The position numbers and the translations under genes are program-made. From positions 348,788-395,700 of the forward strand of contig CP070842.1 in assembly GCA_020342155.1 (NCBI GenBank): a stretch of 46,913 nucleotides of DNA, given 5' to 3'. Source of the stretch: Dehalococcoidales bacterium (GTDB lineage Bacteria > Chloroflexota > Dehalococcoidia > Dehalococcoidales > Fen-1064). The number at the start of each line of letters is the position of its first letter. Positions within the stretch are counted from its first letter, which is position 1. This document shows positions 1 through 6,963 of the stretch, one piece after another. Under the pieces are notes generated by a model. It made no database searches and had not been told where the DNA came from. It was given only the letters and a program-made list of their open reading frames with translations.

Positions 1-29
1 CGGGTAATATTTCAGGTCCTCCCCGTCTA

Positions 30-58
30 TTGACATTTCTCCGGATAATCATTATCAT
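30..58 (+). promoter_or_regulatory. Sigma-70-type promoter upstream of the chagasin-like lipoprotein
   Basis: The -35 box TTGACA lies at 30-35 and the -10 box TATCAT at 53-58, with an exact 17-base spacer. It points at the lipoprotein gene starting at 110. The same TTGACA-N17 pattern recurs at several other genes in this window, which makes it more credible. Confidence 0.65.
43..57. promoter_or_regulatory. Fur-box-like inverted repeat overlapping the -10 box
   Basis: The core GATAATCATTATC (44-56) is a perfect inverted repeat with 6-base arms around one base. It matches 14 of 15 positions of the classic 7-1-7 Fur site (TGATAATNATTATCA). It covers most of the -10 element, the position expected of a repressor site. 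Iron control is inferred from sequence only; a related Fur-family regulator such as Zur or PerR is possible. Confidence 0.45.
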
Positions 59-109
59 TCTTTTTGCTGTCCTTTTTTCCACCGCGCATCTTCTTAGGGG
101 GGAACTGTC

Positions 110-529
110 ATGAAGCTGCCAGGCATCCTGGTACTTGTGATGCTTGCCGTCTCACTCTTGCTTGTATCAGGCTGTGTCACGTCCCATGATTTCAGTGAGG
201 AGTATTCCTGTGACGACTTTGCCGAGGACAACCACCGCAGCGACGAGTTTGAAGTAGAGGTCGGTGACAAGATAAGGATAGAGCTGTGCTCCAATATAAC
301 AACCGGGTTCAGGTGGACATACGAGATAATTAATAAGCTTGTACTGCAGTTTGAAGACTACGACTACCTGGAACCTGAAGACGAGCTTGAAGGGGCTGCC
401 GGCACGGACGTATGGACCTTCGAGGCGGTCGGAGAGGGAACCGCAGAAGTCGTTATGGAATACAGCCAGGGGTGGTTGGGTGACACAGAAGCGCAATGGA
501 CCTACACCATGACGGTCGCGGTTGAGTAA
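110..529 (+). CDS. Chagasin-like (I42 family) protease-inhibitor lipoprotein
   Basis: A 139-residue exported protein. Residues 1-22 form a lipoprotein signal ending in a lipobox (LLLVSGC), so the mature protein should be anchored to the membrane by Cys22. The rest carries the landmarks of the chagasin / inhibitor I42 fold: NITTGFRW (about 63-70), corresponding to the NPTTGY/F loop, then GAAGTDVWTF (about 95-104), then a late WLG/W segment. In characterised members these three loops plug the active site of papain-like cysteine proteases. The N-terminal half of the mature part is acidic. The start is the ATG after a GGGGGGAA purine run. It lies just below a strong promoter with a Fur-like operator. 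The family call is good; the target protease is unknown. Confidence 0.8.
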   Translation: MKLPGILVLVMLAVSLLLVSGCVTSHDFSEEYSCDDFAEDNHRSDEFEVEVGDKIRIELCSNITTGFRWTYEIINKLVLQFEDYDYLEPEDELEGAAGTDVWTFEAVGEGTAEVVMEYSQGWLGDTEAQWTYTMTVAVE

Positions 530-583
530 GAATAAAACTATCAGGGGCTGGGAGGGGGAATAAATCAGAGGAGGTAAAGCGAA

Positions 584-724
584 ATGCCTGCTCCGAAACG
601 TTCACCCACAGTGAAAAAGCCTATCAAGGGAATAGGACTTCTAAGTCTCAAGGACCAGCTGTCCCTCAAGGCACAACAGGAGACTCACGAAAGAATAAGT
701 CGAAAGGTGGCCAAGACAAAGTAG
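584..724 (+). CDS. Small basic protein of unknown function (46 aa)
   Basis: A short frame of 46 residues beginning MPAPKRSPTVKKP and ending KVAKTK. It is preceded by an excellent ribosome binding site (GAGGAGGT, 571-ish, about 8 bases before the ATG), the main reason to call it. It is rich in Lys/Arg and Ser/Thr, with no membrane segment or recognisable domain; the middle (GLLSLKDQLSLKAQQETHERISRK) could be one amphipathic helix. It lies 55 bases after the chagasin-like gene on the same strand and may share its transcript. A nucleic-acid-binding role would be a guess from charge alone. Confidence 0.5.
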   Translation: MPAPKRSPTVKKPIKGIGLLSLKDQLSLKAQQETHERISRKVAKTK

Positions 725-837
725 AATAATGATGTCTCGCTGCTACGGTCCAGCCCGGTGCCTGCTCCCCTCCCCCGCTGTCCATTCACTCTCTTCAAAT
801 AAGGTAGTAGTAACTCTATACCTGGTGTAAAAGAAGA

Positions 838-1155
838 CTACCTCTTTCTACTGCTCTTTGTCCGCGGTTTCTTTGCCCTGGGTCTTGGTTTTGACAGGTT
901 GAGGGCTGCTTCAAACGCCGGTCGGCACATCTCATAGAGAGAACGCCATCGTTTCATGTCTTCCCTGCTCTTGACCTTTCGGAGCTGCTTTGACAGCTGG
1001 TTAATTCTTTCCAGCTCCAGCTTTGCCATCGAACGTAGTTGCGGAGAGCCCGTCTGCATTCTCCGCAGGCCTTTTCTCACTACGTCAAGCTTCCGCATCT
1101 GCCTTTCTTTGTGACCCTGCAGATACTTCTTTTCTACGAACTTGATTAGTCCCAT
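838..1155 (-). CDS. Hypothetical basic helical protein (105 aa)
   Basis: Begins MGLIKFVEKKYLQGHKERQMRK; strongly basic throughout, with a Lys/Arg/Pro tail (PRPRAKKPRTKSSRKR). The centre (about residues 45-70) has heptad-like Leu/Met spacing and probably forms a long helix or short coiled coil. No signal peptide or domain is recognised. A weak Shine-Dalgarno (GGCAGGA) precedes the ATG. It stands alone between the plus-strand small ORF and the repeat-rich gap. A role with nucleic acid would be inferred from charge only. Confidence 0.5.
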   Translation of the reverse strand: MGLIKFVEKKYLQGHKERQMRKLDVVRKGLRRMQTGSPQLRSMAKLELERINQLSKQLRKVKSREDMKRWRSLYEMCRPAFEAALNLSKPRPRAKKPRTKSSRKR

Positions 1156-1274
1156 ATCCTGCCGTCCTGTTTCAGCAGGGCTATATTACCGTTAAAGCCT
1201 CAAGAATACAAATCGCCTCACGTTATGTCGAGTATCAATCGGACTTCCCGTTTATCCTTATGAGTGGGGAAATC

Positions 1275-1504
1275 AAGGGGGACACCCCTTATACCCCGGT
1301 TCCAAAGGGGTTTTACCCCTCTGGACTCCCCAAAACGGTATGAAGGCCATCTTCAGGCAGTGGTTGTTCGCACCTTAGAAAGTGCCGATACTGGGACATG
1401 ATACACCTCTTTCGGTAACGCAGTTCTCGAAATAGATATATAAAAGGGAGTCAAAAAGGGGCACAGCCCCTCTTACGATATCTTCCCCTTTCCCAGAGGG
1501 GAAG
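1275..1504. repeat. Cluster of GC-rich hairpins, candidate miniature inverted-repeat element
   Basis: The 489-base gap 1156-1644 holds no credible gene. It contains four short perfect inverted repeats: AAGGGG/CCCCTT (1275-1290), AGGGG/CCCCT (1306-1320), AGGGGC/GCCCCT (1457-1471) and CTTCCCCT/AGGGGAAG (1482-1504). GACTCCC at 1324-1330 faces GGGAGTC at 1446-1452, so the two hairpin pairs sit as imperfect terminal inverted repeats around about 115 bases of non-coding sequence. This resembles dispersed non-coding repeats or MITEs; no second copy is visible in the window. Confidence 0.45.
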
Positions 1505-1604
1505 GGGATACAGGGGATGGGGCCAGTACTACCAAACAGGAGCGAAGCTCAATATAAATCACCCCTCCACTTCGCCTTTAATTATATGAACGAGCAATCT
1601 CACC

Positions 1605-1638
1605 TGTACACCACGCTCAAATTGAGCTATAATTAGCT
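1605..1638 (+). promoter_or_regulatory. Promoter and inverted repeats just upstream of the ABC exporter
   Basis: A perfect -10 (TATAAT, 1628-1633) sits 17 bases after a weaker -35 (TGTACA, 1605-1610). Two inverted repeats overlap it: GCTCAA-A-TTGAGC (1615-1627) and AGCTA-TAAT-TAGCT (1625-1638). The second brackets the -10 itself, a typical repressor position. The ATG at 1645 would leave a leader of only a few bases, so the message may be nearly leaderless. Confidence 0.45.
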
Positions 1639-1644
1639 ACAACG

Positions 1645-3444
1645 ATGCGAATTGTAATCAGACTGCTTAGCTTCCTTAATAGATACTGGAAACGTGTTAC
1701 CCTCGCCTATGTCTGCCTTTTCCTGTCCGTTGCCTTTAGCCTGGGAATGCCCGAACTGGTCAAACAGGCCATTGACCGGGGAGTAGGCTACGACCCGCTG
1801 ACTGGCGCGACGTCCGGCACGACGTCACTTCTTATCTGGCTGGGAATAGCAATACTGGTGGTGGCGGCGTTGCGTGGCGTCTTTGCCTTCGGACAGACCT
1901 ACCTCGGCGAGTACATCTCCCAGCGCGTTGCCTACGATATCAGGAACCTTTTTTATGACCGTGTCCAGCGCCTCAGCTTTGCCTTTCATGATACCGCCCA
2001 GACCGGGCAGCTGATGTCCCGTGCCACCCAGGACGTCGAGGCGGTGCGGTTCTTCATCTCAATGGGCGGACTCAGGATCCTTTACGTGTTCATTACCTTC
2101 GCCGGCATCTGTGCCCTGCTTTTTATCATGAACTGGCGGCTGGCCCTTATTGGTATAGCCTGTATGCCATTTATAGGCTACCTGGCCACCGTGGTCGGAA
2201 CCAGACTCCGCCCTATCTGGACAGCTATCCAGGAAGGAATAGCCGAGCTGGGCACTATTCTCCAGGAAAACCTCTCAGGAGCAAAGGTGGTCAAGGCATT
2301 CACCCAGGAAAAATACGAGTCCCAGAAGTTTGAGCGGCAGGCCACGATATTGTACAACGACAGCATCAAGGCGAGCAAGATTCGGGCATTTAATATGCCC
2401 CTGATGTCCTTCATCCTGGTACTGGCCAGCGGTATTATAATCTGGGTTGGCGGGAGCGAAATTCTTGCCGGCAGGTTAACCGGTGGTGAACTCATCCAGT
2501 TCTACCTGTATCTGGCGATGATGGCCATGCCGATACGGATGATGGGTATGATGGTAAATATGGTCTCGCGCGGTATCTCCGCCGGGACACGCATTTTTGA
2601 AGTGCTCGACGCCAAGTCGGCAGTAACAGAGAAACCGGGTGCCATTGAACTGGACGGTGTCCAGGGGCTGGTCAGATTCCAGAGAGTCGCCTTCAGCTAC
2701 GATTCAGCCAACCCCTATGAAATAATGGGACCCGTCCTGGACGATATCAACCTCGAAGCCAAGCCTGGTGAAATGGTTGCTCTGCTCGGCATGACGGGTA
2801 GTGGCAAGTCCACCCTGATAAACCTGATACCCAGGTTCTATGACGTCACCTCGGGCAACATTACCATTGATGGCACCGACATCAGAAATGTCACCCTGAA
2901 CTCACTGCGAAGCAATATCGGAATTGTCCAGCAGGATGTATTCCTTTTCACAGCAACAATAGCCGACAACATCGCCTATGGAGCGGTTGATGCCAGTATG
3001 GAAGACATTATTGCTGCCAGTAAGGCCGCCCAGTTGCACGACTTCATTGATAGCCTTCCTGACAGCTACGATACCTGGGTCGGCGAGCGGGGACTGACCC
3101 TCTCCGGTGGCCAGAGACAGCGGCTTGCCATTGCCCGTACCCTGCTGATTGACCCGCGTATCCTTATCTTTGACGATTCTACGTCAAGCGTTGATACCGA
3201 GACCGAGTTCCTCATTCAGAAAGCACTCCGGGAACTGATGAAGGGGCGGACTACCTTTGTCATCGCCCAGCGGCTGCAGACAGTACGCGATGCCGACCAG
3301 ATTCTTGTACTCGACAAGGGGACGATAGCCGAGCGCGGTAGCCACACCGAACTGCTACAGAACGGTAATATCTACCGACAGATATATGAAATCCAGCTTC
3401 GTGACCAGGAAGAAGCCCTCAACCGGAGGTACGACGAGTCATGA
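1645..3444 (+). CDS. Heterodimeric ABC exporter, subunit with degenerate catalytic residues
   Basis: A 599-residue half transporter: six-helix exporter membrane domain (about 15-310) followed by an ATPase domain (about 345-590). Walker A is GMTGSGKST (about 383-391), the signature is a normal LSGGQ (about 485), and Walker B is ILIFDDSTS (about 508), with Asp replacing the usual catalytic Glu. The switch His is Gln (VIAQRL). These changes are typical of the partner that contributes Walker A/B to the non-hydrolysing site of asymmetric exporters of the TM287/288, BmrCD or LmrCD kind. Its stop overlaps the start of the second subunit (ATGA), indicating translational coupling. Substrate unknown; such pumps often export drugs or lipophilic compounds. 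Confidence 0.9.
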   Translation: MRIVIRLLSFLNRYWKRVTLAYVCLFLSVAFSLGMPELVKQAIDRGVGYDPLTGATSGTTSLLIWLGIAILVVAALRGVFAFGQTYLGEYISQRVAYDIRNLFYDRVQRLSFAFHDTAQTGQLMSRATQDVEAVRFFISMGGLRILYVFITFAGICALLFIMNWRLALIGIACMPFIGYLATVVGTRLRPIWTAIQEGIAELGTILQENLSGAKVVKAFTQEKYESQKFERQATILYNDSIKASKIRAFNMPLMSFILVLASGIIIWVGGSEILAGRLTGGELIQFYLYLAMMAMPIRMMGMMVNMVSRGISAGTRIFEVLDAKSAVTEKPGAIELDGVQGLVRFQRVAFSYDSANPYEIMGPVLDDINLEAKPGEMVALLGMTGSGKSTLINLIPRFYDVTSGNITIDGTDIRNVTLNSLRSNIGIVQQDVFLFTATIADNIAYGAVDASMEDIIAASKAAQLHDFIDSLPDSYDTWVGERGLTLSGGQRQRLAIARTLLIDPRILIFDDSTSSVDTETEFLIQKALRELMKGRTTFVIAQRLQTVRDADQILVLDKGTIAERGSHTELLQNGNIYRQIYEIQLRDQEEALNRRYDES

Positions 3445-5351
3445 TGCACGGCGGTGGCGGTGGGATGATGCACGGTGGCGGTATGATGCACGGCGGGGCA
3501 CGGCCCGGGCTGAGTCGTGCCGGCGACCTTATAGATGATATTACCTATGGTAAGGCGTACGACCACACCGTGGTAACCCGTCTGTTGAGATACCTCAAGG
3601 ACTATAAGGGTCGGTTCGCCATTGCCCTGATATCCATGATTGTCTATACACTCACCCTTCTAGCCATGCCACAACTGGTAAAGATAGCCATTGATGACCT
3701 GACAACAACCAGAGAGCTCAGTAGACTTACAATATGGCTCGGTTTCTTTATTGGTAACGGCTTGCTTAACTGGGGAAGCCAGTGGCTACAGATACTTTAC
3801 ATGGCCTATATTGGCCAGGGGGTCCTTTTCAAGCTGCGTACCCAGATGTTTAGCCACCTGCAAAAGCTCTCGCTATCTTTCTATGACCGTCATGAGGTCG
3901 GCCGTTTAATGTCCCGGGTCCAGAACGATGTCACCGCACTTCAGGAAGTAGTCAGCGCTGGAGTGCTCGATATCACTGCCGACCTACTTACCCTGGGCGG
4001 TATCGTCTTTATGCTGTTCATCAACAATGCGCAACTGGCACTAATTACCCTGACTGTATTACCGATTATGGTGGTGGTCATGGCAATCTGGCAGAGATAC
4101 TCACGCACCGCTTTCATGCGGGTGCGTATGGCCATCTCGGCGGTCAATGCCGGACTTCAGGAAAATATTTCCGGCGCCAGGGTTATCCAGAGCTTATCCC
4201 GTGAAGACTTAAATCTCCAGCGATTTGACGACATGAATACAGCCAACCTGGACGCCAATATCCAGGCCGGTCGTCTCACTGCCGGCATCCAGCCGGCGAC
4301 AGAGATACTGATGGGTGCCGGAATCATGCTGGTTGTTATTTTTGGTGGTATGCAGGTCCTGGACAACACGCTAACTCTTGGGGCGTTGGTTGCCTTTGTC
4401 CTCTATGTCCAGAGGTTCTTCGACCCGATACGTCGACTCACCATGCAGTATGCCCAGTTGCAGCGAGCCATGGCCGGTGGACAGCGTATCTTCGAGGTGC
4501 TTGATACTGAAGCGGAAATCGTCGATGCCACCGATGCCACTGAGTTGCCGACAATTGAAGGCGATATTATTTTCGACCACGTCAGCTTTGAATATGTCCC
4601 CGATCTGGAAGTGCTACAAGACATCAATCTCCACGTCCGCCCCGGTGAGACCATCGCCTTGGTCGGCTCGACCGGTGCTGGCAAGAGCACCCTTGTCAGC
4701 CTCGTTGCCCGGTTCTACGAAATAGTGAAGGGGACACTGACAATCGATGGGCATGATATCCGCCAGGTGACGCAGAGCTCCCTGAGACGGCAGATTGGCA
4801 TCGTCCTTCAGGAACCATTTCTTTTCTCGGGGACAATCAAGGAGAACATCCTCTATGGCAGGCGTGATGCCACTGATGAAGAGGTTTTTCAGGCGGCCAA
4901 GGCGGTCGGTGCCCATAACTTTATCGAGCACCTTGAAGAGGGCTATGATACCATCCTTCAGGAGAGGGGCAGCAACCTGAGTGTTGGGCAACGCCAGCTT
5001 GTCAGCTTCGCCCGCGCCGTCCTGGCCGACCCACGCATCCTCATCCTTGATGAGGCAACGGCCAACGTTGATACCCAGACCGAAATGCTGATTCAGGATG
5101 CCCTGCGACAACTACTCAGAGGCCGTACCTCCCTGGTTATTGCTCATCGCCTCTCCACCATTCACGATGCCGATAGAGTCATCGTGCTTGAAAACGGCAG
5201 TATTGTCGAAACCGGTACCCATCAGGAACTGATGGCAAAAGAAGGCGTTTACTACCACCTGTACACGATGAGCTATGCTGTCGGTGATTCAGGGTCGTCA
5301 GGAGATGACAAATCACCAAATGCAGCCCCGCCCGATGATACCTCTAGTTAG
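3441..5351 (+). CDS. Heterodimeric ABC exporter, partner subunit with Met/His/Gly-rich N-terminus
   Basis: A 636-residue half transporter. Residues 1-23 are unusual: three MMH motifs separated by Gly runs (Met/His at 1-3, 9-11, 15-17), a likely soft-metal-binding tail. Six membrane helices (about 55-340) and an ATPase domain (about 370-610) follow. Walker A is GSTGAGKST (about 410), the signature is altered to LSVGQ (about 513), Walker B is ILILDEATA with the catalytic Glu, and the switch His is present (VIAHRLST). The altered signature should complete the degenerate site of the first subunit, while this subunit's own Walker motifs form the active site. The C-terminus is a Ser/Gly/Asp-rich tail. 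ATG at 3444 is an alternative start. Confidence 0.9.
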   Translation: MMHGGGGGMMHGGGMMHGGARPGLSRAGDLIDDITYGKAYDHTVVTRLLRYLKDYKGRFAIALISMIVYTLTLLAMPQLVKIAIDDLTTTRELSRLTIWLGFFIGNGLLNWGSQWLQILYMAYIGQGVLFKLRTQMFSHLQKLSLSFYDRHEVGRLMSRVQNDVTALQEVVSAGVLDITADLLTLGGIVFMLFINNAQLALITLTVLPIMVVVMAIWQRYSRTAFMRVRMAISAVNAGLQENISGARVIQSLSREDLNLQRFDDMNTANLDANIQAGRLTAGIQPATEILMGAGIMLVVIFGGMQVLDNTLTLGALVAFVLYVQRFFDPIRRLTMQYAQLQRAMAGGQRIFEVLDTEAEIVDATDATELPTIEGDIIFDHVSFEYVPDLEVLQDINLHVRPGETIALVGSTGAGKSTLVSLVARFYEIVKGTLTIDGHDIRQVTQSSLRRQIGIVLQEPFLFSGTIKENILYGRRDATDEEVFQAAKAVGAHNFIEHLEEGYDTILQERGSNLSVGQRQLVSFARAVLADPRILILDEATANVDTQTEMLIQDALRQLLRGRTSLVIAHRLSTIHDADRVIVLENGSIVETGTHQELMAKEGVYYHLYTMSYAVGDSGSSGDDKSPNAAPPDDTSS

Positions 5352-5383
5352 GTGCTACTCGTTCTCTCTGTGGTATCTAGTAA

Positions 5384-6331
5384 TCACTCATCCCGGGCAC
5401 GCCTAGTCCTTCCCCATAGATACTCAAAGGCACGGAAGACGTGGACAACGACAGCGGCCATTACCAGCTTGGGTATCCACAGCCAGAAACCGTTCAGGCC
5501 CAGTGCCATGAACAAAGCCGGGTCTTCCACCATGCTGTGGTTGATGCCAATCGAGACATGCAGGTGCCTTAACTCTGTTTTGGTCAGGTCACCCCTTTTC
5601 ACCTCGTCCTGAATCACCGCTCCACCATACATCAGTCCAAAAATGACTGCGGTTACCCAGAGCATCGCTGTCCTTCGTGAAAGGCCTAGCAACTTCATCA
5701 AAGGTCTGGAGAAATCAAACAGGTATTCAGACCATCCCAGCGACATCAGTGACTCTAGGACAATCATGATAAACATGATTATTGCGAATACCTTTGCCAG
5801 CAGGAGCAATGTATCCAGCGTCCACTCTTTCAGTACCTCACCAATGGGGCTGTCTTCCGTGATTTCAGCCAGACCGGCAATGCTTTCCGAAGTGTCACCG
5901 ATAAACTGAGACACGACAAGCACTGTCAGGATAGCGGCGCTGATGCGGACCAGAGTGATTGTAAAGACATTAACGCCGGAGCGGTGCTGGATAATCCCCT
6001 CTATAATGAGGTTATGGGCAATCAGGCTAAAGATGGCAATCAGTGTCATTTGGCCAACTGTAAACGGGACCACTGTTATTGCTGCCATTGTAGCGTACAA
6101 ATTTATTACCAGACCGCTGATGATGGGTAGTGCCGCCTCGCTGGGCAAGTTCAACCATCCCATCAGCGGTTTCAGTATGACGTCAGCTTCGTAGAGCCAG
6201 CTACTCCACTGGAGGAGAGCCACCAGCAGGGACACAGGGATAATAATCTTACATATCCAGAGAAAGTTACCCCACCCTTTTTTAGCTCCCGCAAGCAGAG
6301 CGCCCTTTAGTTTGGTCTTATAGTCAGGCAT
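5384..6331 (-). CDS. Gate-domain (nucleoside-recognition) integral membrane protein
   Basis: A 315-residue multi-spanning protein with about seven to eight hydrophobic segments, made of two Gate-like halves (about 20-150 and 170-300). Features typical of the Gate / nucleoside-recognition family, also found in SpoVAA/SpmA-type and FeoB proteins, include the inner-membrane segment WICKIIIPVSLLVALLQW, the polar loop GLVINLYATMAAI and the late NHSMVEDPALF segment. Stand-alone members are usually annotated only as nucleoside recognition proteins; transport of a nucleoside or an ion is not established. It is monocistronic, convergent with the ABC exporter, with 32 bases between stops. Function is uncertain. 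Confidence 0.75.
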   Translation of the reverse strand: MPDYKTKLKGALLAGAKKGWGNFLWICKIIIPVSLLVALLQWSSWLYEADVILKPLMGWLNLPSEAALPIISGLVINLYATMAAITVVPFTVGQMTLIAIFSLIAHNLIIEGIIQHRSGVNVFTITLVRISAAILTVLVVSQFIGDTSESIAGLAEITEDSPIGEVLKEWTLDTLLLLAKVFAIIMFIMIVLESLMSLGWSEYLFDFSRPLMKLLGLSRRTAMLWVTAVIFGLMYGGAVIQDEVKRGDLTKTELRHLHVSIGINHSMVEDPALFMALGLNGFWLWIPKLVMAAVVVHVFRAFEYLWGRTRRARDE

Positions 6332-6433
6332 TCTAACTATTCACGAACCTAATTATAAGCCGCCTAGTTCCAGAGTATTATAGAATAATTACCAAAGCCT
6401 GTCTCACCTAACAAAGACTCGGTCGTTTGCAGA

Positions 6434-6462
6434 TTGACAGGTATCTGGCGGGATTGTACACT
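6434..6462 (+). promoter_or_regulatory. Promoter of the two-gene TGA-containing operon
   Basis: TTGACA (6434-6439), 17-base spacer, TACACT (6457-6462). Transcription would begin near 6469, just before the strong AAGGAGG (6471-6477) serving the ATG at 6487. The same TTGACA-N17-TACACT combination precedes lexA. The tight packing supports translation beginning upstream of the in-frame TGA at 6556. Confidence 0.65.
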
Positions 6463-6486
6463 GGCACAATAAGGAGGACATCTAAT

Positions 6487-6960
6487 ATGTCTTTTAGAAT
6501 GACACTCGAAGAAGCTAAAGAGAAAGCTCTTAATTACATGCATTATGGCTACCACTGAGGGCCTGCTGTCCTGCAAGTCATGTGGGAATCAGAAGGACTG
6601 GGTAACGAGGATATGCTTTGGGCTTCGATTGCCTTCAACGGAGGTATTGCCGGGCAACAAGAAGCACCGTGCGGGGTCGTATCGTCAGCAACCGTCTGCC
6701 TTGGACTTCGCCACCGCTGCCCCATAGAAAACAAAGAGATGGCTAAGCAGGCTCGACTCGATGCCCGCCAGGATGCCAATGAATTCGTTCAGGGTTTTAA
6801 GGACAAGTTCGGCTGCATCACCTGTTTGGGGCTTCTCGGGATCAGCTTCTCAGATGATGAAGGTTCTCGAACGCTCCGCGAGTCCGGAGAACAGCGAGCG
6901 AAATGCGATAGCTATTTAATCTATACCATCGAGAAACTATATGAGCTGGCCGGAGAATAA
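6487..6960 (+). CDS. C_GCAxxG_C_C family redox protein, predicted selenoprotein (Sec24)
   Basis: Read from ATG 6487 (AAGGAGG nine bases upstream) through the in-frame TGA at 6556-6558, the product has 157 residues. It matches the C_GCAxxG_C_C layout: a residue in the N-terminal Y-x-C-A position (here YHUG, Sec24), then CG in PCGVVSSATVCLGL (Cys62), then Cys110/Cys113 (FGCITC), then Cys140 (KCDSY). The TGA falls exactly on the first conserved Cys. A hairpin follows it (see the SECIS entry), and selA, selB, selD and tRNA-Sec are all in the window. Starting instead at 6580 would lose the first redox residue and has no ribosome site. No signal peptide, so cytoplasmic. Likely a thiol/selenol redox protein; substrate unknown. 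I believe Sec-containing members of this family exist but cannot verify it here. Confidence 0.82.
6556..6587 (+). promoter_or_regulatory. Candidate bacterial SECIS hairpin in the C_GCAxxG_C_C gene
   Basis: Downstream of the TGA (6556-6558), bases 6569-6574 (UCCUGC) can pair with 6582-6587 (GUGGGA). This gives six pairs, two of them G-U, around the loop AAGUCAU. The loop carries GU at positions 22-23 counted from the U of UGA, next to the 23-24 position of the E. coli fdhF element. It is a moderately stable stem and the weakest of the four candidates in this window. Confidence 0.45.
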
Positions 6961-6963
6961 CAC

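Noticed and set aside
4371..5111. Long frames antisense to the ABC exporter and many similar frames opposite other genes
   Set aside because: They lie entirely within well-supported genes on the other strand, lack ribosome sites and have compositions expected of shadow frames.
6580..6960. A shorter gene starting at internal ATG 6580
   Set aside because: It has no ribosome binding site and would lose the first conserved redox residue; the promoter and AAGGAGG point to ATG 6487.
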